Translations under genes and position numbers: made by a program
Assembly: GCA_938083085.1 (NCBI GenBank)
Contig: CALLKX010000034.1
Location: 1 to 33,361, forward strand
Length of the DNA stretch: 33,361 nucleotides
Direction: 5' to 3'
Source: an uncultured bacterium
Lineage (GTDB): Bacteria; Planctomycetota; UBA1135; GCA-002686595
Shown: piece after piece, positions 6,767-13,794 of the stretch
Numbering within the stretch: position 1 is the first letter of the stretch
Layout: each line of letters opens with the position of its first letter
Notes under the pieces: model-generated
What the model saw: only the letters and a program-made list of their open reading frames with translations
Database searches by the model: none
What the model was told of the DNA's origin: nothing

Positions 6767-8167
6767 TCAGACGGTCCGCCCGAGCGCGTGGCCGAGGGCC
6801 GCGTCAATCTCCGGATAGCGGAAGGCGAACGCCTCGCGCTGCAAGGCCTCGGGCACGACGCGGACACTGGACAGCAACATCTCGTCTGCCTGCTCAGCGC
6901 CCAGCGCAAGGCGCAGCGCTGGCCGCGGCACGGGCAGGACCACCGGGCGGTGCAGCGTGCGGCCCATGGCCCGGGTGAACTCCGAGTTACGGACGAGGCC
7001 CGGCGCAACGAGGTTCACCGGACCCTGTAAGGAGGGCCGGTGCATGGCGAGGTACATGGCGCCGATCACATCGTCGAGAGCGATCCAGGGGAACCACTGC
7101 CGACCCGATCCGAGGCGCCCACCGAGCCCGAGCATGAAGGCGGGCAGCATGGTCGAGAGCGCCCCTCCTCCTGCGTCCAGCACCACGCCCAGGCGCATCT
7201 TCACGGCCCGGACCTCCGGCCTGAGGCGGTCGACCTCTCCCTCCCAGTCGGCGCAGGTGTCCGCGAGGAAGCCCTGCCCCCTCGGCGCGGACTCGGGGAG
7301 CTCCTCCTCACCTCGGTCGCCGTACCAACCGATGGCGGAGGCAGCGACGAGCACCCCGGGCGGGCGGGTCATGCGACCGATCGCGTCCACGAGGGTCCGC
7401 GTCCCCATCACGCGGCTCTGGGCGACGCGGCGCTTCTTCTCCTCGGTCCACCGCAGCCCGAAGATGGACTCCCCCGCGAGGTGCACGATGGCGTCGACGC
7501 CCTCGAGGGGTTCGGTGTCGACCTCCCCGGCCGCGGGGTCCCAGCGGACCTCATGGGCCGCTGCGGGCGCGCGCCGCACGAGCTCGAGGACACGGTGGCC
7601 GCCGGTGCGAAGGAAGGCCGCGAGGGTAGAGCCCACAAGGCCGCTCGCCCCGGTGATGGCGATGGTCTTCTGCTCGAAGCCCGCCGCTCTGGCTCCAGCG
7701 TGGGCCTCGAGGTCCCCCACGAACACGCGGTGCCGCCAGGCGAACATCCGCTCGAGCTTGCCGCGGACCATCGGGCCGCCGAAGAGCTGCCCGAGGGCAC
7801 CGAGGGGAAGCTCGTAGCGGATCCGGTCGTGCAGCACGGACTCGGTGCGACCCCGGGTGGAGACCTCGTGGCGGTGCACCCAGCTCTTGAAGGGCCCCGA
7901 CACCTGGCGATCCACGAAGAACGTCTTCTGCGGCTGCTCGTCCGCGATCTCCGCGGTCCAGTTCAGCCCGAGCGGACCGACGCCCACGCGGAGGACCGTG
8001 CGGGCGCCCTTCTCCAGGCGCTCCTCGGGACCGCTGCCAGAGACGACGCGGGCGCTGTCCCACGGAGGGAGGAGACGGCGGAGCGCGCCGGGCCGGAGAT
8101 GCCACTCGTAGGCCTCGCTCGCGGCGCAGGGAGCCTCAACGGTCCGCTCGAAGTGCTGTTCACCCAT
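6767..8167 (-). CDS. SRPBCC-domain / TIGR01777-family sugar-nucleotide epimerase-like fusion
   Basis: The protein has 466 residues and two domains. Residues 1-155 are an SRPBCC (polyketide cyclase-like) domain: FERTVEAPCAASEAYEWHLRPGALRRLLPPW at the start and WVHRHEV...LHDRIRYELPLG later, a pattern known for this fusion. Residues 168-466 are a Rossmann-fold extended SDR of the YfcH/TIGR01777 family, with TGASGLVG (172-179), VHLAGESIFGLRWTEEKKRR, SAIGWYGDRGEE, RLGVVLDAGGGAL and WIALDDVIGAM. It ends in a DUF1731-like tail (VRVVPEALQREAFAFRYPEIDAAL). The substrate is unknown for the family. The start ATG 8167 has a good Shine-Dalgarno (GAGGGGGAC). It lies 72 bp downstream of the YheT gene on the same strand, so co-transcription is possible. 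Confidence 0.93.
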   Translation of the reverse strand: MGEQHFERTVEAPCAASEAYEWHLRPGALRRLLPPWDSARVVSGSGPEERLEKGARTVLRVGVGPLGLNWTAEIADEQPQKTFFVDRQVSGPFKSWVHRHEVSTRGRTESVLHDRIRYELPLGALGQLFGGPMVRGKLERMFAWRHRVFVGDLEAHAGARAAGFEQKTIAITGASGLVGSTLAAFLRTGGHRVLELVRRAPAAAHEVRWDPAAGEVDTEPLEGVDAIVHLAGESIFGLRWTEEKKRRVAQSRVMGTRTLVDAIGRMTRPPGVLVAASAIGWYGDRGEEELPESAPRGQGFLADTCADWEGEVDRLRPEVRAVKMRLGVVLDAGGGALSTMLPAFMLGLGGRLGSGRQWFPWIALDDVIGAMYLAMHRPSLQGPVNLVAPGLVRNSEFTRAMGRTLHRPVVLPVPRPALRLALGAEQADEMLLSSVRVVPEALQREAFAFRYPEIDAALGHALGRTV

Positions 8168-8214
8168 GTCCCCCTCATGTTCGCCTCCACCCTGCTCCCG
8201 AATGCGCGTGACCG

Positions 8215-8220
8215 AGAATA
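8215..8220 (-). promoter_or_regulatory. Candidate -10 element (TATTCT) for the SRPBCC-epimerase gene
   Basis: TATTCT on the minus strand fits TANNNT and lies about 48 nt before ATG 8167. It overlaps a perfect GAATATTC palindrome (8216-8223), which could be an operator core. The -35 is weak. Confidence 0.3.
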
Positions 8221-8239
8221 TTCCGGTCAGTGCTCGCCG

Positions 8240-9277
8240 TTAGTGACCGCGGGCTGCACGGGCGAGCTCGATCGCGTAGTGCGACACCGCTGCCCCGAGC
8301 CAGCGGCGCCCGACGAACTCCGCGTGGCGCTCCGCAGGAACGGGTCCAGCGGCCAGGTACCCGAGGTGTCCCCCCACCGGCTCCATGTGAACGAAGGCCG
8401 CCGTGCCCCGGGCCGCATCCTCGATCATGCCCGGCTCGATGAAGGGGTCATCCGCCGCCGAGAGGATCACCGAGGGGACCTCGACCTGGCCGATCCACCG
8501 AGCCGCCGAGCACTGCTCGTAATACTCCGCCCCGGACGCGAATCCCGCGAGCGGCGCGGTCACCCGGTCATCCGTCGTCCGCAGGCTCCAGCGCCGCTGC
8601 ACCTTCACAGACGGGTCGAGCTCGCCGCGAGCCTGACGCTCGAGCATGGCGCTTCGCACACCGAGCACGAACTTCCGGTCGTAGATCCGATTCAGGCCTC
8701 GCTCCATCCTCGACACGGACCGCTCCAGGTCCACGGGCGGGTTGACCGCGAGGACCGCGTCCGGCGCGCCCGCGGCTCCCCCGTCCCTGCCGGCCCCAAG
8801 GAGGAGGGCGTTGCCCGACAGCGAGAAGCCCACGCCGAGGTGCAGCGCGTCCGGGTGTAGGCACCTCCCGGCCTCGACGGAGGCCCACAGATCCGGGGCG
8901 CTGCCCGAGTGGTAGATCCCACGGGCTAGCCCCTCTCCGGCGCCCTGCCCGCGGTGGTTGAAGGCGATCACCCGCGCCCCCGCCCGCCGCAAGGGGCCCG
9001 CGCAGAGGCGGACATAGTTGGACTCGCTGGAACCAGTGAGTCCATGGAAGAGGTGCACGACGACCTCGTCGAGCGGCCTCCCGGGTGGGCCGTCCGCGGC
9101 CGGGGCGTCGTAGACCACGAGGCGGTCACCGCCGCTGACGATGACCTCTCGCCGCGTGGCGCCCACGTTGAGGAGCTCATCCCCAGGGGTCGGGAGGAGG
9201 AACCCGAGCAGCGTCTGCGCCTGGCCACCCCGAGCCCAGATCGGCGGCTCGCAAAGGGGCTGGAAGCGACGGATCAT
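8240..9277 (-). CDS. YheT-family alpha/beta hydrolase
   Basis: The protein has 345 residues from ATG 9277. The N-terminus FQPLCEPPIWARGGQAQTLLG matches the family signature (F.PP.W.R..H.QT). The alpha/beta-hydrolase core follows: LFHGLTGSSESNYVR (oxyanion HG), FNHRGQGAGEG, IYHSGSAPDLW, and the nucleophile elbow GFSLSGNALL with Ser152. NPPVDLERS follows, then the acid DDPFIEP and the catalytic His in VGGHLGYL. Family members are hydrolases or esterases with poorly known substrates. An in-frame GTG at 9322 would add 15 residues with no homology pattern, so the ATG is preferred. It is upstream of the SRPBCC-epimerase gene on the same strand. Confidence 0.93.
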   Translation of the reverse strand: MIRRFQPLCEPPIWARGGQAQTLLGFLLPTPGDELLNVGATRREVIVSGGDRLVVYDAPAADGPPGRPLDEVVVHLFHGLTGSSESNYVRLCAGPLRRAGARVIAFNHRGQGAGEGLARGIYHSGSAPDLWASVEAGRCLHPDALHLGVGFSLSGNALLLGAGRDGGAAGAPDAVLAVNPPVDLERSVSRMERGLNRIYDRKFVLGVRSAMLERQARGELDPSVKVQRRWSLRTTDDRVTAPLAGFASGAEYYEQCSAARWIGQVEVPSVILSAADDPFIEPGMIEDAARGTAAFVHMEPVGGHLGYLAAGPVPAERHAEFVGRRWLGAAVSHYAIELARAARGH

Positions 9278-9415
9278 GGCGGTCTGGCCGACCAGCGGTC
9301 GGGCGCCGCAACATTCCAACACACACCGATGACCTGCGCACGTGAGCGCCCCTGAAGCCGCTCAACCAGGCCCGACCCCGTGGCGCCGAACAGCCGAGCC
9401 AGGAGGCCCAGTGGG

Positions 9416-9483
9416 TCCCAGTCGTCAGTGGCTCCCAGTCGTCAGTGGCTCCCAGTCGTCAGTGGCTCCCAGTCATCAGTGGC
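9416..9483. repeat. Four-copy 17-bp tandem repeat
   Basis: The unit TCCCAGTCGTCAGTGGC occurs at 9416-9432, 9433-9449 and 9450-9466 exactly, and at 9467-9483 with one change (CGT to CAT). There are no spacers. It sits in the 215-bp gap just after the stop of the beta-propeller gene and before the YheT gene, both on the minus strand. The unit is not palindromic. The near-identity of the copies implies recent slippage expansion or active homogenisation. It may vary in copy number between strains. Confidence 0.9.
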
Positions 9484-9492
9484 CTCGACCGA

Positions 9493-10752
9493 TCAGGGAG
9501 CATTGCCCGCAGGCGGCAAGGAGAGCCCGCCGCCCGGGAAGCTCCGCTCCCAGGGATCGGTGCTCACGCCGCCGGGTCCCTCGGTCGGGGCGATCGGAAC
9601 GATCGGGGAGGAGACCGCCGACGACAAGAGGCCGGCGCGTGAGACGTGCGCGGGTCCCTCGGGGCTCTCGTACGACCTCGTCACCTTCCAGGTGGTCAGG
9701 TCCACCTCGAAGATCCGATCGCTGCGCTCTGCCGTGACCCACCCCCGGGCGCCCGTTGGATCCACTGCGATGGAGCTCGGGAGCGCGCTGCGACCGAAGG
9801 CCTCCGGTTCGTCCACCGGTCGCTCCTTCGCCCACTTCTCGGAGACCCTCGGGATCTTGATCAGCGCCCGGACCCGCCGCGAGCGCGCGTCGATGACGGA
9901 CACGTTGCCCCCCTGATAGTTCACCACCAGCGCGTTCCGGCCGTCGGGCGTGAAGGCGATGTCGACCGGCATGGCTCCGCAGGCGAACTCTGCCTGCTCC
10001 TTGAGCAAGTCGCAGTCGATGATACTGATCGTGTTCGTGGTGGAGTTGGTGACCCAGAGCTCCCTACGCGTCGGGTGTATCGCGAGCCCGGCGGCACCCC
10101 CGCCGGCGTCCATCCGCCTGACGACCCCCATGGTCGCGATGTTCACGGCATAGATCGTCCCCTCGCCCCGGTTCGCGACGAAGGCCAGCTTGCCCTCGTG
10201 TCCCAGCACGACATCGTCCGCGCCACCACGGCCAAGCTCTGCGACTCCGGTGACCTTCTTCTCGAGAAGGTCCACGAGGAGCAGCGCACCCTCGGCCGCG
10301 CAGCTCACGAGGACGCGTGCTTGGCCGGGGAGGAACACGACGTCGTCGGGGCGATGAAAGCTGCGGGACACGAACGTGCCGTCCGGCCTGGTCTTCGTGA
10401 CGATGAGCGGGATGGTCCGCACGATCGCCGCGGCGTGGAGGTCCACCACGCAGACGGAGTTGCCGGAGAGCGCCCGCCCCCGATGGGTCACGACCGCCGT
10501 CCGTCCATCGCTGGAGACTGCAGCGGCCGAGGGGCCGTTGCCCACGCGGAAGTACGCCTGCCGCTCACCGGAGTCGGGGTCGAGGAGAGCGATCGCGTCC
10601 TCGGCTGCGCTGACCACGACCAGAGACACGTCCACCTCGACGACGGCTTCGGATTGCCCCTGGAGCGGCGAGGCCACAAGGAGGAGGGCGGCAGCGCTGC
10701 GAACGAGCCGGGAAATCGGGGTCAGCTTGAGGGGGTCCATCAGAGATCTCAT
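9493..10752 (-). CDS. Secreted YVTN-type beta-propeller protein
   Basis: The protein has 419 residues from ATG 10752. The N-terminus has basic residues and a hydrophobic core (SAAALLLVASPLQGQS), a clear signal peptide. The rest is repeated blades of about 45 residues carrying the YVTN pattern: LLDPDSGERQAYFRVGNGP, KLAFVANRGEGTIYAVNIAT, ELWVTNSTTNTISIIDCD, NALVVNYQGGNVSVIDARS and GWVTAERSDRIFEVDLTTW. The C-terminal 45 residues are Pro/Gly/Ser-rich and probably disordered. Such propellers bind ligands or partners in the periplasm or outside the cell; no enzyme residues are evident. Starts at GTG 10773 or ATG 10740 are also possible, as no start has a clear Shine-Dalgarno. It is 74 bp downstream of mraZ on the same strand and may share its promoter. 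Confidence 0.88.
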   Translation of the reverse strand: MRSLMDPLKLTPISRLVRSAAALLLVASPLQGQSEAVVEVDVSLVVVSAAEDAIALLDPDSGERQAYFRVGNGPSAAAVSSDGRTAVVTHRGRALSGNSVCVVDLHAAAIVRTIPLIVTKTRPDGTFVSRSFHRPDDVVFLPGQARVLVSCAAEGALLLVDLLEKKVTGVAELGRGGADDVVLGHEGKLAFVANRGEGTIYAVNIATMGVVRRMDAGGGAAGLAIHPTRRELWVTNSTTNTISIIDCDLLKEQAEFACGAMPVDIAFTPDGRNALVVNYQGGNVSVIDARSRRVRALIKIPRVSEKWAKERPVDEPEAFGRSALPSSIAVDPTGARGWVTAERSDRIFEVDLTTWKVTRSYESPEGPAHVSRAGLLSSAVSSPIVPIAPTEGPGGVSTDPWERSFPGGGLSLPPAGNAP

Positions 10753-10807
10753 CGACCCGTGGGGCACCCTCACCTGAGCCAGGAGCTCCCCTGCTGTCCT
10801 GGGATGA

Positions 10808-10825
10808 GACCCCGCCGAAGGGGTC
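10808..10825 (-). terminator. Hairpin directly after the mraZ stop
   Basis: On the minus strand GACCCC, a 6-nt loop TTCGGC and GGGGTC form a 6-bp stem that begins 1 nt after the stop. No T-tract follows, so it may only attenuate reading into the beta-propeller gene. Confidence 0.4.
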
Positions 10826-10826
10826 C

Positions 10827-11321
10827 TCAGTCCTGGGCGTGGACCGCGCCCCCGAGGAGTCGGTCAAGGCCGACCCCGAGCTCCGCGCGGGCACCCTCAG
10901 CGAAGGTCTCCCAGTTCGACGGGCTCCAGAGCCGGATCTCCTCGAAACCGCCCACCAGGACGACCTCCCGCGAGGCCGGGGCCCGGCGATCGACGCCCAC
11001 CAGGTTCAGCAGGGCGTCCGGCACCCGGATGCGACCCTGACGATCGCACTTCACCGGCGCGCTGTGGGCCGCGATGGTCAGCAGGGTCGCCCGCGCCTGC
11101 TGGTCGCGCGGCGCCTCGGCGACCAGCGTTCGCGCCCACCGATCCCACTGCTCTCGCTCACGGAGGCACACGCTCCCGTCCCCCTCGAGCGTCGCCACGA
11201 AGCGGAACTCGGGCTGACGGAGGCTCAGCTCGTCGCGCAGGGGCGCGGGCAGCTGGATCCGACCCTCCGCGTCGATGGTCGCGCTATGGGTGCCTAGGAA
11301 GAGGGAATTAGACATGGGCAT
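10827..11321 (-). CDS. mraZ: MraZ transcriptional regulator
   Basis: The protein has 164 residues, close to the usual 145-155. It has two AbrB-like half domains, each with the DxxGR signature: FLGTHSATIDAEGRIQLPAP near the N-terminus and APVKCDRQGRIRVPDALL in the second half. A C-terminal segment (VVLVGGFEEIRLWSPSNWETF) is also typical. MraZ forms ring oligomers, binds direct repeats and normally represses its own dcw (division and cell wall) operon. Here the next gene is a secreted beta-propeller protein, not mraW, so it is detached from dcw. ATG 11315 is an alternative start. An array of TGGRG boxes lies upstream (11379-11446), fitting autoregulation. Family call firm. Confidence 0.95.
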   Translation of the reverse strand: MPMSNSLFLGTHSATIDAEGRIQLPAPLRDELSLRQPEFRFVATLEGDGSVCLREREQWDRWARTLVAEAPRDQQARATLLTIAAHSAPVKCDRQGRIRVPDALLNLVGVDRRAPASREVVLVGGFEEIRLWSPSNWETFAEGARAELGVGLDRLLGGAVHAQD

Positions 11322-11378
11322 GTCGGGCAGTCAGCCCATCCCAACTCCGCACCGCACGCCCCGCAAGGGGTTAGATTC

Positions 11379-11446
11379 CTCCATCTTTTCTCCAGTCTCA
11401 CTCCAATACTCCACCGTTTCTCCACATGAGCCCCACCTGCGCCCCA
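11379..11446 (-). promoter_or_regulatory. Array of seven TGGRG boxes (candidate MraZ operator)
   Basis: Read on the minus strand, toward mraZ, the boxes are TGGGG (11446-11442), TGGGG (11435-11431), and TGGAG at 11424-11420, 11413-11409, 11405-11401, 11394-11390 and 11383-11379. Steps are 11, 11, 11, 8, 11 and 11 bp. An eighth degenerate copy, CGGGG, sits at 11457-11453, again 11 bp away. MraZ proteins are known to bind short TGGG-type direct repeats about one helical turn apart in front of their own gene, so autoregulation is the natural reading. The link to this MraZ is inference; the repeat itself is seen directly. Confidence 0.75.
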
Positions 11447-11655
11447 AATCGCCCCCGTTCACAACCTATGCCTCCCTGATACCGCCCGGGCCACTTCTCA
11501 CACGGACTCCCACGCGCTCGGGATCCGTCTCCCCGGGTTCTCCACGCGCCACCCGTTGATCTGGCCCCCCGGCTCCGACGGCGGCCGCTCCTGCGCGCCC
11601 CCCGGGCCATTGCCCGACCCGTTGCCCGACTTGCCTCCAAAAGTTGATCGCATGG

Positions 11656-11661
11656 TATGTT
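11656..11661 (+). promoter_or_regulatory. Candidate -10 element (TATGTT) for the AraC-type gene
   Basis: TATGTT ends 9 nt before ATG 11671, so the transcript would be leaderless or nearly so. TTGCCT at 11631-11636 is a possible -35 with a long 19-bp spacer. Confidence 0.45.
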
Positions 11662-11670
11662 CACCCGGCC

Positions 11671-12603
11671 ATGCCTATCCGACCCCGCGCCACGCAGCCC
11701 ACCGTCCAGCCCGTCGAACACGTCTTCCCTGAATGGGGAGTGGATGTCTTCGAGAGTCATCATGCCGCAGGCTGGAGGATGCCTCCCGCCGCCCATGACT
11801 TCCTGAAGATCGTCCTGGTCCATGACGGCATGGGCACCCTGAGGTGCGGCCCGGATGCGACAGAGTGCCGCCGGGGAGACGCCCTCGTGATCCCCGCCGG
11901 CCGCTCTCACGAGATCTGCGACTCCGACAGTGAGCCCCTCTCCCTCTACGTCGTCAGCATCCGCAGCCGCGTGCTCGAGCTGGCCTGCTTCGACCCCACG
12001 GTGCTCTCCTCCGGGGTCGTGCACCTCGATCCCCACACCGCGGAGAAGGTGGAGCGGAGCATGCGCCGGCTCCTCTTCGAACAGACCCTGGACACCCCGA
12101 CCACCGGCGCTCAGATGATCGCCCTCGCGCTGCGGCTGATCGCGGACCTCGCGCGCACAGGAGATATCGAGGCCTCGGCATCGGGGACAAGTCAGCGCAC
12201 CCTCCGCGGCGCGGACAGCGTCGAGCGCATGCGCAGCTACGTGGAGGACCTCTCGGAGAACTTCTTCGAGGCCACCAACCTGGACGCCGCGGCCTCGACC
12301 CTCGGCCTCTCGCGCCGGCGCTTCACGCAGCTCTTCCGGGAGGTCACGGGAACCTCCTGGCTCGCGCACGTCCGCAAGCTCCGCATCGACCACGCCAAGA
12401 AGCTCCTCGAGTCCACCAGCCGGACGGTCCTCTCGGTCGCGTTCGAATGCGGGTTCGAGGACCTCTCCACCTTCTACCGCGCCTTCAAGCGCGAGACGGA
12501 CGAGAGCCCGAACAAGTGGCGGACGCACAAGCGTCGCGAGGAGACCCCCGGCGACCGCGCCGACCTGACTCCAAACCAGAGCCCCAGCGAGGGCGTCGCC
12601 TGA
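11671..12603 (+). CDS. AraC-family transcriptional regulator with cupin sensor domain
   Basis: The protein has 310 residues. The N-terminal half is a cupin-type sensor: HDFLKIVLVHDGMGTLRCG, RRGDALVIPAGRSHEICD and SLYVVSIRS. The C-terminal 100 residues hold the double helix-turn-helix: FFEATNLDAAASTLGLSRRRFTQLFREVTGTS, then HVRKLRIDHAKKLLESTSRTVLSVAFECGFEDLSTFYRAFKRETDESPNKWR, split here into recognisable AraC blocks (CGFEDLSTFYRAFKRE is the signature). A Pro/Asp tail follows. The ligand is unknown; cupin AraC proteins often sense small sugars or carboxylates. ATG 11671 is preferred to a TTG at 11644 because a -10 box lies between them. The target genes are not evident; the next gene downstream is a chalcone-isomerase-like protein 49 bp away. 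Confidence 0.92.
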   Translation: MPIRPRATQPTVQPVEHVFPEWGVDVFESHHAAGWRMPPAAHDFLKIVLVHDGMGTLRCGPDATECRRGDALVIPAGRSHEICDSDSEPLSLYVVSIRSRVLELACFDPTVLSSGVVHLDPHTAEKVERSMRRLLFEQTLDTPTTGAQMIALALRLIADLARTGDIEASASGTSQRTLRGADSVERMRSYVEDLSENFFEATNLDAAASTLGLSRRRFTQLFREVTGTSWLAHVRKLRIDHAKKLLESTSRTVLSVAFECGFEDLSTFYRAFKRETDESPNKWRTHKRREETPGDRADLTPNQSPSEGVA

Positions 12604-12611
12604 CGCCGCGA

Positions 12612-12645
12612 CCCCCTCTCGCCCCCCCCGCACCGCCCCTCCCCC
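12612..12645 (-). other. Potential G-quadruplex motif upstream of the chalcone-isomerase-like gene
   Basis: The plus strand has C-runs of 5, 8, 4 and 5 (12612-12616, 12622-12629, 12636-12639, 12641-12645) separated by 5, 6 and 1 nt. The minus (template) strand therefore carries four G-runs that meet the usual quadruplex rule. It occupies most of the 49-bp gap between the AraC-type gene and the next gene and ends 7 nt before ATG 12653. Confidence 0.5.
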
Positions 12646-12652
12646 ACCGACC

Positions 12653-13402
12653 ATGCTCCTCACCGCAACCCTCCTCCTTCCGCTCGTCTCCTCCCCTGCC
12701 GCCGCCCTCGAACCCAGCTCGACCCCTCTGATCCAGGAGGAGGTTCCGACCGCGAAGGAGGGCGAGAGCAAGCACCGCTACCCGGTGACGATCAAGTCCA
12801 CCCTCAGCGAGGCCGACGCCAAGAAGGAGGGCGCCAAGCCGCAGGACCTCGACCTCATCGGCCTCGCGATCCGCGAGAAGACGATCTTCAACGTGAACGT
12901 CTACTCCTACGTGGTCTACGCGGACTCCGCCTTCGTGGCGAAGGACCTCGCCGCCTGGAAGGGCAAGAGCGCGAAGGCCCTCGGCAAGGACGCAACGCTG
13001 TACAAGACGCTCCTCAGCCCCAATGGCACCAAGGAGCTGCGCATGCGCTTCTGCCGGGACGTGGACGCGGAGGACATCGTGGAGGCCTTCGAGGACTCGC
13101 TTGAGCCGCGCATCCTCTCCCGCCGCAAGGCCATGGAGGGCACGAAGGCCGAGAAGCTGAAGGACCTCACCACGTTCCGCGGCTTCTTCTCCCTCGATGA
13201 GCTGAAGGAGGGGAACGAGCTGCGCTTCACGTGGCACCCGGACGGGACGCTCTGCACCGTGGTGAACGGGGAGCGCAAGCCGGACCTCAAGTCCCAGGAC
13301 CTCGCGTGGGCCATGTTCGACGTGTACCTCGGCGACGACCCGATCTCGAAGTCCGGCAAGAAGGACCTCGTGTCGCGCCTCCCCGGGATCCTCGCGGACT
13401 GA
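12653..13402 (+). CDS. Secreted chalcone isomerase-like protein
   Basis: The protein has 249 residues. It starts with a signal peptide (LLTATLLLPLVSSPAAAL). The body matches the chalcone-isomerase-like fold seen in exported bacterial proteins: IGLAIREKTIFNVNVYSYVVYAD (the family's G...R.K..F.V.VY...LY), ELRMRFCRDVDAEDIVEAFEDSL, a helical part, then FSLDELKEGNELRFTWHPDGTLCTVVNG. It ends with FDVYLGDDPISKSGKKDLVSRLPG. Bacterial members are not known to isomerise chalcones; they are thought to bind fatty acids or unknown ligands. A hairpin follows the stop. It lies just after the AraC-type gene on the same strand. Fold call good, function unknown. Confidence 0.85.
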   Translation: MLLTATLLLPLVSSPAAALEPSSTPLIQEEVPTAKEGESKHRYPVTIKSTLSEADAKKEGAKPQDLDLIGLAIREKTIFNVNVYSYVVYADSAFVAKDLAAWKGKSAKALGKDATLYKTLLSPNGTKELRMRFCRDVDAEDIVEAFEDSLEPRILSRRKAMEGTKAEKLKDLTTFRGFFSLDELKEGNELRFTWHPDGTLCTVVNGERKPDLKSQDLAWAMFDVYLGDDPISKSGKKDLVSRLPGILAD

Positions 13403-13422
13403 TTCCCGCGCGCGAACTACGC

Positions 13423-13447
13423 GGGCCCGGGGTCGAACCTCGGGCCC
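13423..13447 (+). terminator. 10-bp hairpin after the chalcone-isomerase-like gene
   Basis: GGGCCCGGGG pairs with CCTCGGGCCC (one G-U) around loop TCGAA, 20 bp after the stop. No T-run follows. It probably separates this gene from the DUF493 gene. Confidence 0.5.
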
Positions 13448-13454
13448 CGTCCCC

Positions 13455-13460
13455 CACAAT
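13455..13460 (+). promoter_or_regulatory. Candidate leaderless -10 element (CACAAT) for the DUF493 gene
   Basis: CACAAT ends 6 nt before ATG 13467, the same spacing as at nnr, the sulfatase and the Tat-isomerase gene. It overlaps a small CCCCCA-CAA-TGGGGG hairpin (13451-13465). It lacks the first T of TANNNT, so it is tentative. Confidence 0.35.
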
Positions 13461-13466
13461 GGGGGC

Positions 13467-13754
13467 ATGGATCACCAGCCCCCGACGGTCGAGCTCCTAG
13501 AGGCTCGTCACAGCTTCCCGTGCCCCTTCACCTTCAAGGTGATCGGCGCCACCGGGGCCGACCTGCCGGCGCGCGCCGGCGCCTGCGTCCAGCGCTGCCT
13601 GGGGCTCGACGACGCGCCCCCCTCGAGCGTGAAGACCGCCTCAGGAGGCCGGCACGAGTCGGTGACCCTCGAGCCCGTATGCCCCGACGCCAGCTCGGTG
13701 ATCGCCATCTACGCCGCCCTGCGCCAGCTAGAGGGCGTGATGTTCCTCTTCTGA
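13467..13754 (+). CDS. DUF493 (YbeD-like) small protein
   Basis: The protein has 95 residues, the usual size. The pattern SFPCPFTFKVIGATG at the start, GGRHESVTLEPVCPDASSVIAIYAALRQLEGVMFLF at the end (in family terms: FPC.F.FKV.G, then Y.S.T, then IY..L....V...L) fits DUF493/YbeD. E. coli YbeD is a small ferredoxin-like-fold protein of unclear, possibly regulatory, role. The start ATG 13467 is the only sensible one. It is convergent with the sulfatase gene, with 40 bp between stops. Confidence 0.9.
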   Translation: MDHQPPTVELLEARHSFPCPFTFKVIGATGADLPARAGACVQRCLGLDDAPPSSVKTASGGRHESVTLEPVCPDASSVIAIYAALRQLEGVMFLF

Positions 13755-13794
13755 GCGGCCCCTCCGCGCTCCGGCGAGGCGCCCTGTAGGCCTC

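Larger units (their letters stand above)
11322..11670. other. 349-bp divergent regulatory region between mraZ and araC-type gene
   Basis: No gene is supported here. On the mraZ side it holds a seven-box TGGRG direct-repeat array (11379-11446) and a small GCAA-loop inverted repeat (CCCCGCAAGGGG, 11359-11370). On the AraC side it holds two direct TTGCCCGAC repeats (11610-11618, 11622-11630), possible activator half-sites, and a TATGTT -10 (11656-11661). The middle part (11460-11600) is plain GC-rich sequence in which I see nothing. Confidence 0.7.

Noticed and set aside
9416..9483. Possible small CRISPR array
   Set aside because: The copies are only 17 bp and abut without spacers, and no cas gene is near.
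11644..11670. TTG 11644 as start of the AraC-type gene
   Set aside because: The -10 element TATGTT lies between it and ATG 11671, and the added residues show no pattern.
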